The notes under the pieces: generated by a model
Seen by the model: only the letters and a program-made list of their open reading frames with translations
Database searches by the model: none
What the model was told of the DNA's origin: nothing
Part shown: one piece after another, positions 1 through 7,201 of the stretch
How positions within the stretch are numbered: the first letter of the stretch is position 1
Layout of the letters: the number at the start of each line of letters is the position of its first letter
Position numbers and translations under genes: made by a program
Assembly: GCF_014284125.1 (NCBI RefSeq)
Contig: NZ_JACOFX010000008.1
Span: 62,001-126,000, forward strand
Direction of reading: 5' to 3'
Origin: Undibacterium umbellatum
Lineage (GTDB): Bacteria > Pseudomonadota > Gammaproteobacteria > Burkholderiales > Burkholderiaceae_D
DNA: 64,000 nucleotides

Positions 1-1
1 G

Positions 2-2428
2 TTGCTGGATCAAATCCGCCAGCAAGATTTGAATCTGGTAGATTGGGGCTGTGCGCAAGGCGATGGTACGGATGTCTGGGCCAGCTATGTGGCTTGTGAA
101 AAAATCACTGGCGTGGATTTTTCTGCTTCAGCGATTCAACAAGCCAGCACGCGTTACCCAGGTTTGCATTTCGTGAATAACAACTGGCTGGAGCAAGCTG
201 AGACCGGGCAGGATAATTTTGATCTGGTATTTTCTTCGAATACGCTGGAGCATTTTCATCAACCCTACCAGGTTTTGCACACCATCAGTCAACGTGCCAG
301 GAAAGCAGTTGTACTGGCTTTGCCTTATTGCGAATTGCAACGCGATAGCGAGCATTTTTATTCTTTTCTTCCTGAAAACATCCCGCTGCAACTGGAAAAT
401 GGTTTTAGCCTGATCTGGGCCAAGGTGGTCGATTGTCGCAAGCTGGAAAATAGTTTGTGGCAAGGTGACCAGGTCATCCTGATGTATGCAGATACTGCCT
501 GGACTAAAAAACTTGGCCTGCGCTTAAGTCAGGTACACGTGGCGCAACAGGATACACACTCTGAACTGAGTCAATTGCAAGAGGCACTGAGTAAAAATCA
601 GTTGCTCTTGCAGCAGTCACAGCAAACGCAAGAAAAGCAGATCCTGGAAAACTCCCATCAGCAGCAAATGCTAGCCCAGCATGAGCAATTCAGTCAGCAA
701 CTGCAACAAGCTCTTGCCAGATTGGTGGAGAAGTGCGAAAAAATCCAGCAGGATATGGAAGTGCGCAATCAGGAAATTGCCATTCTTAATGAGAATTTGC
801 AAAGCTGCGAACACGAATTGCAAACGCAGATGAGCAAAGAGTCTGAAGCACAAGCTGAAATCGCGACACGTGATGCGAAGTTGCAGCAGCTCAATGCCAG
901 CTATCAGCAATTGTCAGAAAACCTGCATCAAAAAGAGCAAGACTACGCAAGATTATTGCAGCAACTTGATGTGCGCGATGCGCAAATGGCCAGGCTGAAT
1001 CTGGATGTGCACGGCAAGGAAGAAGCCATCAAATCATTGAAACAGTCTTATTCCTGGATACTGACGCGGCCTTTGCGTTTCACTAAACAGTTCGTGCTTA
1101 GCCCGGGGCGTGCCTCGTATGACCTGGCCAAGTTTATATTCTGGCGTTTGCCAGCAAAAATGCGCTGGGCCTTGCATGGTCCCCGGCATGATTTTGTGCG
1201 CTGGGTGCGTACTACGCCAGCAAGCAATGGTGCCGCGCCTCAGGCATTTGTTGCTGGGCTGCCAGCAGCCACACCGGCTGCGGGCAATGCCGTCGTAACG
1301 AAATCAACAAACAAGGATTTGAGTTGGCCCGAATTTCAGCAACAAGTGTTGTCACGTCGTTCTGATTACAAAGGCATCTTCGTGCAAGAACTGGTCATCG
1401 ACTGGAATGTGCCGCTGTATCAACGTCCTCAGCATATCGCTGCTGCCTTTGGCCGCCTTGGTTATCTGGTGATTTATCGCACCGACAACTGGGCTGGCGA
1501 TGATGTCCAGGGTTGCAGGGAAGTGGTGAAAAATGTCTGGATCACCAATCGTCATGAAGTCAATCAATTGCAGGACGTGACGCGCTCCCTGTATTCGACT
1601 GCATATGCGAATACCCCCGAACTGCTGCTGGAAAATGGCAAGCGCGGCACGCTGGTTTATGAATACATAGATCACATCGATCCGCAAATCAGTGGTGATG
1701 CAGAGAATGTGCGGCGCTTGTTGGCGCTGAAAGATTTTGCTTTCAATGGCGGTGCCGATTATGTCGTGGCATCCGCCAAGAAACTGGAAGCTGAAGCCAT
1801 TGCTGCCGTCGGTGCAGATAAGGTCATTCTGGCGCAAAACGGTGTGGATACCATGCACTACCGCCATCCCAAACATTTGAGCACGCCTTTGCCACAAAAT
1901 TTGAAAAGCTTCCGCAGCAAGTACAGCAAAGTGGTTGGTTATTTTGGTGCGCTGGCCCCATGGCTCTGGTATGAAGCCGTGGCTGATCTTGTTACTAGCC
2001 GCCCTGATCTTGGCTTTGTATTTATCGGACCTGATTATTACGGTGGTTCAGAGAAATTGCTTAGAGCCGACAATCTTTTGTATATGGGCACGGTTGATTA
2101 CCAGATATTGCCAGCCTATGCGCGCCAGTTTGATGTCTGCTTTATCCCGTTCGCTCCAGGTGAAATTGCCCGTACGACTTCACCACTCAAATTGTTTGAA
2201 TACTTTGCCCTGGAAAAACCTGTTGTCGTTACCAGGGACATGGAAGAGTGCGTCGCTTTTGAAGAAGTATTTTCCGGCAATAGCGTGGAAGCACTCAGCG
2301 ATGCGCTGGATGCGGCCTTTGCGGTAAAAGACGACCCGGCATTTACTCAGCGCCTGGCGCAATTGGCAGATGCCAATGATTGGGATTGCCGTGCCAGAGC
2401 CATGGAGAAAGCCTTTGAAAAGGCTTGA
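2..2428 (+). CDS. Methyltransferase / coiled-coil / glycosyltransferase fusion protein (5' end cut by window)
   Basis: Likely a cytoplasmic enzyme of surface-polysaccharide assembly. The visible 808 residues fall into three parts. Residues 1-160 look like a SAM-dependent class I methyltransferase, with a motif I-like DWGCAQGDG at about 14-22 and FDLVFSSNTLEHF near 73-85. Residues about 180-355 are a Gln/Glu-rich coiled coil, ending in the SWILTRPLRF segment often seen before glycosyltransferase domains. Residues about 460-808 are a glycosyltransferase of GT-B type with QRPQH near 474 and TSPLKLFEY near 726. The first codon available is a TTG directly at the window edge, and a methyltransferase normally has 30-50 residues before motif I, so the gene almost certainly starts upstream. 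Substrates cannot be told from sequence. Confidence 0.75.
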   Translation: MLDQIRQQDLNLVDWGCAQGDGTDVWASYVACEKITGVDFSASAIQQASTRYPGLHFVNNNWLEQAETGQDNFDLVFSSNTLEHFHQPYQVLHTISQRARKAVVLALPYCELQRDSEHFYSFLPENIPLQLENGFSLIWAKVVDCRKLENSLWQGDQVILMYADTAWTKKLGLRLSQVHVAQQDTHSELSQLQEALSKNQLLLQQSQQTQEKQILENSHQQQMLAQHEQFSQQLQQALARLVEKCEKIQQDMEVRNQEIAILNENLQSCEHELQTQMSKESEAQAEIATRDAKLQQLNASYQQLSENLHQKEQDYARLLQQLDVRDAQMARLNLDVHGKEEAIKSLKQSYSWILTRPLRFTKQFVLSPGRASYDLAKFIFWRLPAKMRWALHGPRHDFVRWVRTTPASNGAAPQAFVAGLPAATPAAGNAVVTKSTNKDLSWPEFQQQVLSRRSDYKGIFVQELVIDWNVPLYQRPQHIAAAFGRLGYLVIYRTDNWAGDDVQGCREVVKNVWITNRHEVNQLQDVTRSLYSTAYANTPELLLENGKRGTLVYEYIDHIDPQISGDAENVRRLLALKDFAFNGGADYVVASAKKLEAEAIAAVGADKVILAQNGVDTMHYRHPKHLSTPLPQNLKSFRSKYSKVVGYFGALAPWLWYEAVADLVTSRPDLGFVFIGPDYYGGSEKLLRADNLLYMGTVDYQILPAYARQFDVCFIPFAPGEIARTTSPLKLFEYFALEKPVVVTRDMEECVAFEEVFSGNSVEALSDALDAAFAVKDDPAFTQRLAQLADANDWDCRARAMEKAFEKA

Positions 2429-2481
2429 TCCTCATTGAATATCATTTTCAGAAATTTCTGAATCAGAAAGAAAACATCATC

Positions 2482-3648
2482 ATGAAAAAAATACTGTGTG
2501 TCGTCGGTACACGTCCTGAAGCCATCAAAATGGCTCCGGTAATATTGGCCTTGCAACAGCAGTCGTGGGCACAAGTGCGGGTATTGGCCACTGCCCAGCA
2601 TCGGCAGATGCTGGATCAGGTACTGGCTTTCTTTGATATCGAAGCCGACATCGATTTGAACATGATGCGTCCGAATCAATCGCTGACCACGCTGACTGGC
2701 CGCATGTTGCTCGACCTGGATGAAGTCTTGCTGGCAGAAAAACCGGATGTAGTCCTGGTGCAGGGTGATACAACGACAGTGATGACAGTATCGCTGGCTT
2801 GCTTCTATCACAGAATAGCCATAGGCCATGTGGAAGCTGGTTTGCGTACCTGGGACAGGGATAATCCATTTCCTGAAGAAATCAATCGCGTACTGACAGG
2901 CCGCCTCGCTCATTGGCATTTCGCACCTACCGAAAGTTCACGTCAAAATCTCTTGAAAGAAGGCGTGTCGGATGCAGACATTATCGTCACCGGCAATACC
3001 GTCATCGATGCACTCTTGATGACGGCTGAACGCGAACTGGACCTGGGCATAGACCTGGATGCCAGCAAGCGCCTGGTATTGGTGACTTCTCACAGACGTG
3101 AAAATTTTGGTGAGCCTTTTGCGCATATCTGCCGCGCTATTCTGAAACTGGCGACAGATAATCCGGATGTGCAATTCCTTTATCCCGTGCATCCAAATCC
3201 AAATGTCAAGGAAGTTGCCCATGCTACGCTGGGCAAGTGCGCCAATATACATTTGTGTGAACCACTGGACTATGCGCCATTTGTCGCTGCCATGAAACGC
3301 GCTTACCTGATCATCAGTGATTCTGGTGGAGTACAGGAAGAAGCACCCGCTCTGGCAAAACCTGTACTGGTCTTGCGTGAAGAAACTGAGCGACCAGAGG
3401 CGGTAGAGCAGGGGGTAGTGAAACTGGTCGGTGCCAATTTTGAAAATATCGTCGCCGAAGCCCAAATCCTGCTGGATGATGAAGCAGCTTATCGTGCCAT
3501 GGCCAGGGGCGTATCTCCTTATGGGGATGGCCTGGCGGCAGGGCGTATTGTGCAAGTGCTGCAACAGCATTTCTCTGGTGAACTGGCGCCTGCGCTTCAG
3601 CCGGTTGATGCCGGGCTTGAAGTTGGGTTTGAAGCTGAGCCTGCATGA
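2482..3648 (+). CDS. wecB: UDP-N-acetylglucosamine 2-epimerase (non-hydrolysing)
   Basis: Converts UDP-GlcNAc to UDP-ManNAc in the cytoplasm, supplying ManNAc-type sugars for surface polysaccharide. The 388-residue product has the family's usual length and motifs: GTRPEAIKMAP at 8-18, QGDTTTV, GHVEAGLRT, SHRRENFG, HPNPNV, SDSGGVQEEAPA and LREETERPEAVEQG. The reading frame is open from 2425, but the ATG at 2482 gives the canonical MKKILCVVGTRPE start and follows a purine-rich AGAAAG stretch. It lies between two glycosyltransferase genes and its stop overlaps the next start (ATGA), so it is translationally coupled in a polysaccharide operon. Confidence 0.93.
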   Translation: MKKILCVVGTRPEAIKMAPVILALQQQSWAQVRVLATAQHRQMLDQVLAFFDIEADIDLNMMRPNQSLTTLTGRMLLDLDEVLLAEKPDVVLVQGDTTTVMTVSLACFYHRIAIGHVEAGLRTWDRDNPFPEEINRVLTGRLAHWHFAPTESSRQNLLKEGVSDADIIVTGNTVIDALLMTAERELDLGIDLDASKRLVLVTSHRRENFGEPFAHICRAILKLATDNPDVQFLYPVHPNPNVKEVAHATLGKCANIHLCEPLDYAPFVAAMKRAYLIISDSGGVQEEAPALAKPVLVLREETERPEAVEQGVVKLVGANFENIVAEAQILLDDEAAYRAMARGVSPYGDGLAAGRIVQVLQQHFSGELAPALQPVDAGLEVGFEAEPA

Positions 3649-4859
3649 TGCGCCTCGTCTATTTCTCGCCTGTACCCTGGCATAGCTTTGCACAAAGACC
3701 GCACCAGTTTGTACAGTGGTTTCATCAGCAATTTAAAGCCAGGGTGTTGTGGGTAGATCCTTACCCCACACGCTTGCCGGGTGTAGTTGATGTAAAGCGG
3801 GTACTTGCAGCAAAAATGGCACAAAAGCCGCGCTCTTGCTCAACTGTGAAAACACAGGAAAACCCGCTCAAGGCAGACTGGTTGAGTCTGGTAGAAGTGG
3901 CAGCGCTGCCCATAGAGCCATTGCCCGCATCAGGTTATTTGCATCAATGGATGTGGCGCAAAACCATGGCAGAGATAGACAGTTTCGTCGCTGGTGGCAG
4001 GGCGCAGATTGTGGTAGGCAAGCCTTCCAAGCTGGCCTTGCAAGCCATGGCACGACATCCTGAATTGCCTTCCCTTTACGATGCCATGGATGATTTTCCT
4101 GCATTCTATGAGGGGATTTCCAGCAAGGCCATGGAATTTACTGAACGGCATCTGGCTGGCAGGGTGAATAAAATTGTCGTTTCCTCCAGTGCCGTATCGC
4201 GTTTTTCTGCACATGAGGACAAACTTAGTTTGATTTTGAATGCCTGTGACAGTGATAATTTGCCGCCTGCATTGCCAAGATCCATACAGGCCCCTGTGTA
4301 TGGCTATGTTGGCACCATAGGCCATTGGTTTGACTGGGAAGCAGTGGTGAAACTGGCGTCTTCATTGATCATCAGCGATCCGCAGGCCCGTGTCCGTTTG
4401 ATCGGTCCTGTGTTCACGCCACCACCATGCGTGTTGCCAGGTAATGTGCAAATCCTGCCAGCATGCAGCCATGCCGAGGCAATGCGCGCCATGCAAAAGT
4501 TTTCTGTAGGATTGATTCCGTTCAAACGCAAACTGCTGACGGCATCGGTGGACCCTATTAAATACTATGAATACCGTTCTTTGGGGATACCGGTTTTGTC
4601 TTCCAACTTTGGGGAAATGTCCTTGCGGGCAGAAGAAGAGGGTGTGTTTTTGTATGATGAGTGCAGGGATTTTTCCAGCTTGCTAAAAACTTGCTTGCTA
4701 CATCGCAGCAGCGCTGAGAGTTTGGCGCAGTTCAGGGTCAATAACTCTTGGCAAGCCCGGTTTGCTGGTTTAATCCCCCTGTTTGATGCCGGTATTGATC
4801 AAAGAGGGCGGAGAAGATCAACTGCCAAGCTTGAGCATTTTTCCTGGCAGGGTGCTTGA
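3645..4859 (+). CDS. Glycosyltransferase (GT-B fold, family 1/4 type)
   Basis: Predicted cytoplasmic glycosyltransferase of 404 residues for polysaccharide assembly. It carries FAQRPHQF near residue 18 and SVDPIKYYEY near 302. These correspond in position and character to the QRPQH and TSPLKLFEY motifs of the glycosyltransferase domain in the fusion protein at the window start, so the two are probably distant paralogues acting on the same glycan. The start ATG overlaps the wecB stop by four bases (ATGA). Donor and acceptor are unknown. Only 20 bases separate its stop from the convergent acyltransferase, with no clear terminator seen. Confidence 0.8.
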   Translation: MMRLVYFSPVPWHSFAQRPHQFVQWFHQQFKARVLWVDPYPTRLPGVVDVKRVLAAKMAQKPRSCSTVKTQENPLKADWLSLVEVAALPIEPLPASGYLHQWMWRKTMAEIDSFVAGGRAQIVVGKPSKLALQAMARHPELPSLYDAMDDFPAFYEGISSKAMEFTERHLAGRVNKIVVSSSAVSRFSAHEDKLSLILNACDSDNLPPALPRSIQAPVYGYVGTIGHWFDWEAVVKLASSLIISDPQARVRLIGPVFTPPPCVLPGNVQILPACSHAEAMRAMQKFSVGLIPFKRKLLTASVDPIKYYEYRSLGIPVLSSNFGEMSLRAEEEGVFLYDECRDFSSLLKTCLLHRSSAESLAQFRVNNSWQARFAGLIPLFDAGIDQRGRRRSTAKLEHFSWQGA

Positions 4860-4879
4860 ATCTGGCAGTGCTCTATAGT

Positions 4880-5917
4880 CTAGCGCTCAAAGCGTGTTTT
4901 CAAGCGCAGGAACCACGATTCATAATAGCGGTAACTGATGCTGGCCAGGATGATGGTGATGAGCATGGTGAGCAGGAAAACTGCGATGCCAGGGTCACCA
5001 ATCTGGAATGACTTGAAAAGCTTGCTGACAAAATTTTTGCACAGCATGTGCAACATGTACATGCCATAACTGATAGCTCCCAGGTAGGCAAGTGGTTTGA
5101 AGCTGAGTATGGGTGCCAAAGGATGCTGCGTCTGTATGACACAAGCGCCAACCACGGCAGCAAACAGTATGGATGAAACAAAGCCTGGTAATGCATTGCT
5201 GATTAAAGAAAGTAAAAGCGCAATAAATATCAATGGAGCAGACCATGTCTGGCCAAGTATGCGGTAAAGCGAAGTAAATACGGTTTCGTTATTCAAACCT
5301 ATCGCCAGCAAGGCGCCAAGTACAATAGGCAGTTGAATCACATCAAGGCTGTGTTGCCCCAGCAATTGACTAGCGATGCAGGCAATAATGACGATAGCGA
5401 GAATGACGCTGGCTCGCCTGGCTGATCCAGCTACCAAAAGCAAGGGTGGCCACACCAGGTAAAATTGCTCTTCTGCAGCCAGCGACCAGGCGAAATAAAA
5501 GATCACCCGCCCATCCAGGGCTACAAATAAATTTGACGTGTAGGTGGCAAAGTAAATCAGGTTCTGGAAAAAAGCCTGGCCCACAGCGGTATGACGTTCA
5601 AGTAAAAAAACCAGGCCTATGTATAGCAACAACGTGCCGTAATACAGTGGGAAGATGCGCAAGGAACGGCGCAGGTAAAATGCCTTGAGGTCTAGCTTGC
5701 CATTGCGTTCACGTTCTCTGAGCAATAAGCTGGTGATCAAAAAACCGCTGATGGCGAAGAATAATTGCACTCCTTGCGCACCGATACCCGCCAGGATTGC
5801 ATGGACGCCAGCCGGGGCAGTGTGATGCCAGATGACAGCAATGATGCTGATGGCACGCAGACCATCGAGGGATTCAAATCTCTTGTTGGCGACATAGTCG
5901 GAAAACGGCTTAAGCAT
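4880..5917 (-). CDS. Acyltransferase 3 family membrane protein (OafA/YrhL type)
   Basis: Integral inner-membrane acyltransferase of 345 residues, of the family that O-acetylates lipopolysaccharide or exopolysaccharide sugars. The family N-terminal signature is present: LDGLRAISIIAVIWHH at about 17-32, including the conserved histidine pair, followed by GVQLFFAISGFLITSLLL. About ten hydrophobic segments follow. The ATG at 5917 is preceded on the minus strand by GGAG with suitable spacing. It converges on the glycosyltransferase operon, suggesting modification of the same polysaccharide, but the acceptor is not identifiable. Confidence 0.85.
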   Translation of the reverse strand: MLKPFSDYVANKRFESLDGLRAISIIAVIWHHTAPAGVHAILAGIGAQGVQLFFAISGFLITSLLLRERERNGKLDLKAFYLRRSLRIFPLYYGTLLLYIGLVFLLERHTAVGQAFFQNLIYFATYTSNLFVALDGRVIFYFAWSLAAEEQFYLVWPPLLLVAGSARRASVILAIVIIACIASQLLGQHSLDVIQLPIVLGALLAIGLNNETVFTSLYRILGQTWSAPLIFIALLLSLISNALPGFVSSILFAAVVGACVIQTQHPLAPILSFKPLAYLGAISYGMYMLHMLCKNFVSKLFKSFQIGDPGIAVFLLTMLITIILASISYRYYESWFLRLKTRFER

Positions 5918-6190
5918 CCATGCTCCGGGTTTTCTGGCGGATAGAATTATTGAGTCGCATATGCTGATTAATGGGATTTGCTGTTTTCTTGAATCTGCCT
6001 AAAAAATTTCCGATACTCCGATACTCCGCTACCTGCAGACAGGCAAGGCAGAGGTACACACCCATTATAGGGGAAATGCACGTCTCAAGCCTGCCAGATC
6101 AGTCTGGGACTAGCCGGGAATTGATTGAAAGGTTTGCAAAGTTCGCTCAATTTGGCATAAATAAGAATGGTTCTCTTTACCATTTTTGGT
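5918..6190. other. Intergenic region upstream of acyltransferase and fecI remnant
   Basis: No convincing gene is seen here. An 83-codon open frame at 5971-6222 lacks a ribosome binding site and any recognisable motif. The stretch holds a short tandem duplication of CGATACTC at 6011-6026, and at its right end the promoter and Fur-box candidate described separately. Confidence 0.6.
6134..6176 (+). promoter_or_regulatory. Candidate sigma-70 promoter with overlapping Fur box
   Basis: TTGCAA at 6134-6139 and CATAAA at 6156-6161 are separated by 16 bases. TAAGAATGGTTCTCT at 6162-6176 is a 7-1-7 inverted repeat close to the Fur consensus TGATAATNATTATCA in its G/C-rich form. Placed over the expected transcription start, it would give iron repression. 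It sits directly upstream of the fecI remnant, the standard arrangement for FecI-type sigma genes. Confidence 0.55.
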
Positions 6191-6408
6191 ATGGCGATTG
6201 CCCAGGATTTGATGTTTCATGAATTGCACAGTTTTTACATTGATCATCTTCAATGGTTAAACGGCCGATTGCACAAAAAATGGCTTGTAGCCATCAGGCG
6301 GATGACCTGACAAAGTATGCCTTTGTGCGTGGCATGAGTTGCAGACCCGTTTTTCTGGTGTGAACGAGCCACGTGTTTTTTGCGAAGACTGTTTGAACCG
6401 CTAAAATA
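6191..6408 (+). pseudogene. Frameshifted remnant of a FecI-type ECF sigma factor
   Basis: The first frame (ATG 6191, stop at 6308-6310) reads FHELHSFYIDHLQWLNGRLHKK, resembling FecI region 2 (LYxxHHGWLxxWLxRKL). After a one-base shift in the A-run at 6275-6280 the sequence continues as ACSHQADDLTKYAFVRGM from 6283, matching the FecI core ADDxxQDTFxRVM. A further shift near 6337 allows ERATCFLRRLFEPL up to the TAA at 6408, recalling the DPRSFLxTIA segment. Regions 3-4 are absent, so no functional sigma factor can be made. There is no fecR gene, and the neighbouring receptor has no N-terminal signalling domain. The assignment rests on motif matching by eye across three frames. Confidence 0.7.
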
Positions 6409-6436
6409 ACTTCCCCGGCGTGTGCCGGGGATGGAA
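6409..6436 (-). terminator. Candidate terminator downstream of piuC
   Basis: CCCCGGC (6413-6419), a GTGT loop and GCCGGGG (6424-6430) form a perfect 7-bp stem. Read on the minus strand it is followed by a moderately T-rich stretch (AAGTTATTTTAG) 38 bases or so after the piuC stop. The weak T-tract lowers confidence. Confidence 0.5.
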
Positions 6437-6467
6437 TGGGTGAAGCTGGTGTAAATCAGGAAGAGGC

Positions 6468-7148
6468 TCAGGTTTCGGACCACATACGCAAGAGGTTGTG
6501 GTACTGGCCAGTGAGACTTAGCACTTCATGGCTATCGCCAAGCTGGCTGCGCAGGCGGGTAATGTTTTGGTCCATTTCAAAGAGCATGGTACGGCGTGCA
6601 TCATCGCGTATCATGCTTTGTGTCCACAAGAAAGAACATACACGCTCACCACGTGTGACTGGCAAGACCTGGTGCAGGCTGGTGGATGGGTAAAGTATCA
6701 GGTCGCCGGCTGGTAATTTGACTTCATGCGTGCCGTAGGTGTCGACTACTTCCAGTTCGCCACCGTCATAGTCTTCCGGGTCACACAGGAACAAAGTGGA
6801 TGATACATCGGTGCGCAGACTGTAGTTGGCGTTGGCGACATTGCGTACCGCACCATCAACATGCAGGCCATAGTGTTCGCCGCCAGCATAGGAATTGAAC
6901 AGCGGTGGGACTATGCGCAACGGCAGGGCGGCAGCAAAAAAAATGGGGTTGTTTTTCAATGCAGCCAGAACGATGTGACCCAGTTCTTGTGCTAGTGCAG
7001 AATGTTCAGGCAGTTGACGGTTGCGTTTAACCTGGGCACCTTGCGCACCCACTGTTTGTTTGCCATCCACCCAGTTTGCTGCGTCCAGCCGTTGGCGAAT
7101 TGCGCTGACTTGCTCACGGCTGAGCACGCCAGGTATATGTAGCATCAT
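6468..7148 (-). CDS. piuC: PKHD-type Fe(II)/2-oxoglutarate hydroxylase PiuC/YbiX
   Basis: Iron- and 2-oxoglutarate-dependent dioxygenase that accompanies catecholate siderophore receptors; its substrate is not firmly known. With the start at 7148 the product is 226 residues, the family's normal length. The expected ligands fall at H96, D98 (GLHVDGA) and H159 (TSLHQV), with R169 (RGERVC) for 2-oxoglutarate. The frame is open ten codons further, but the ATG at 7148 has GGAG seven to eight bases upstream. It follows the receptor gene on the same strand, as ybiX follows fiu in E. coli. A strong terminator hairpin lies between the two genes, so its expression probably depends on read-through or a separate promoter. 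Confidence 0.92.
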   Translation of the reverse strand: MMLHIPGVLSREQVSAIRQRLDAANWVDGKQTVGAQGAQVKRNRQLPEHSALAQELGHIVLAALKNNPIFFAAALPLRIVPPLFNSYAGGEHYGLHVDGAVRNVANANYSLRTDVSSTLFLCDPEDYDGGELEVVDTYGTHEVKLPAGDLILYPSTSLHQVLPVTRGERVCSFLWTQSMIRDDARRTMLFEMDQNITRLRSQLGDSHEVLSLTGQYHNLLRMWSET

Positions 7149-7162
7149 TGCTATTGCTCCAG

Positions 7163-7191
7163 AAAAAAAGCCCCTCAAGAGAGTGAGGGGC
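7163..7191 (-). terminator. Intercistronic rho-independent terminator between receptor and piuC
   Basis: On the minus strand GCCCCTCA (7191-7184), a six-base loop and TGAGGGGC (7177-7170) form a perfect 8-bp stem, followed by seven Ts (7169-7163). It starts 10 bases after the receptor stop and ends 14 bases before the piuC start, just ahead of its Shine-Dalgarno sequence. Confidence 0.85.
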
Positions 7192-7201
7192 CGATATTAC
7201 T

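Noticed and set aside
6011-6026. Two tandem copies of CGATACTC
   Set aside because: Only two short copies in non-coding DNA; no sign of a larger repeat array or function.
5971-6222. 83-codon open frame upstream of the fecI remnant
   Set aside because: No ribosome site, no recognisable motif, and it overlaps the promoter, Fur box and the start of the fecI remnant in another frame.
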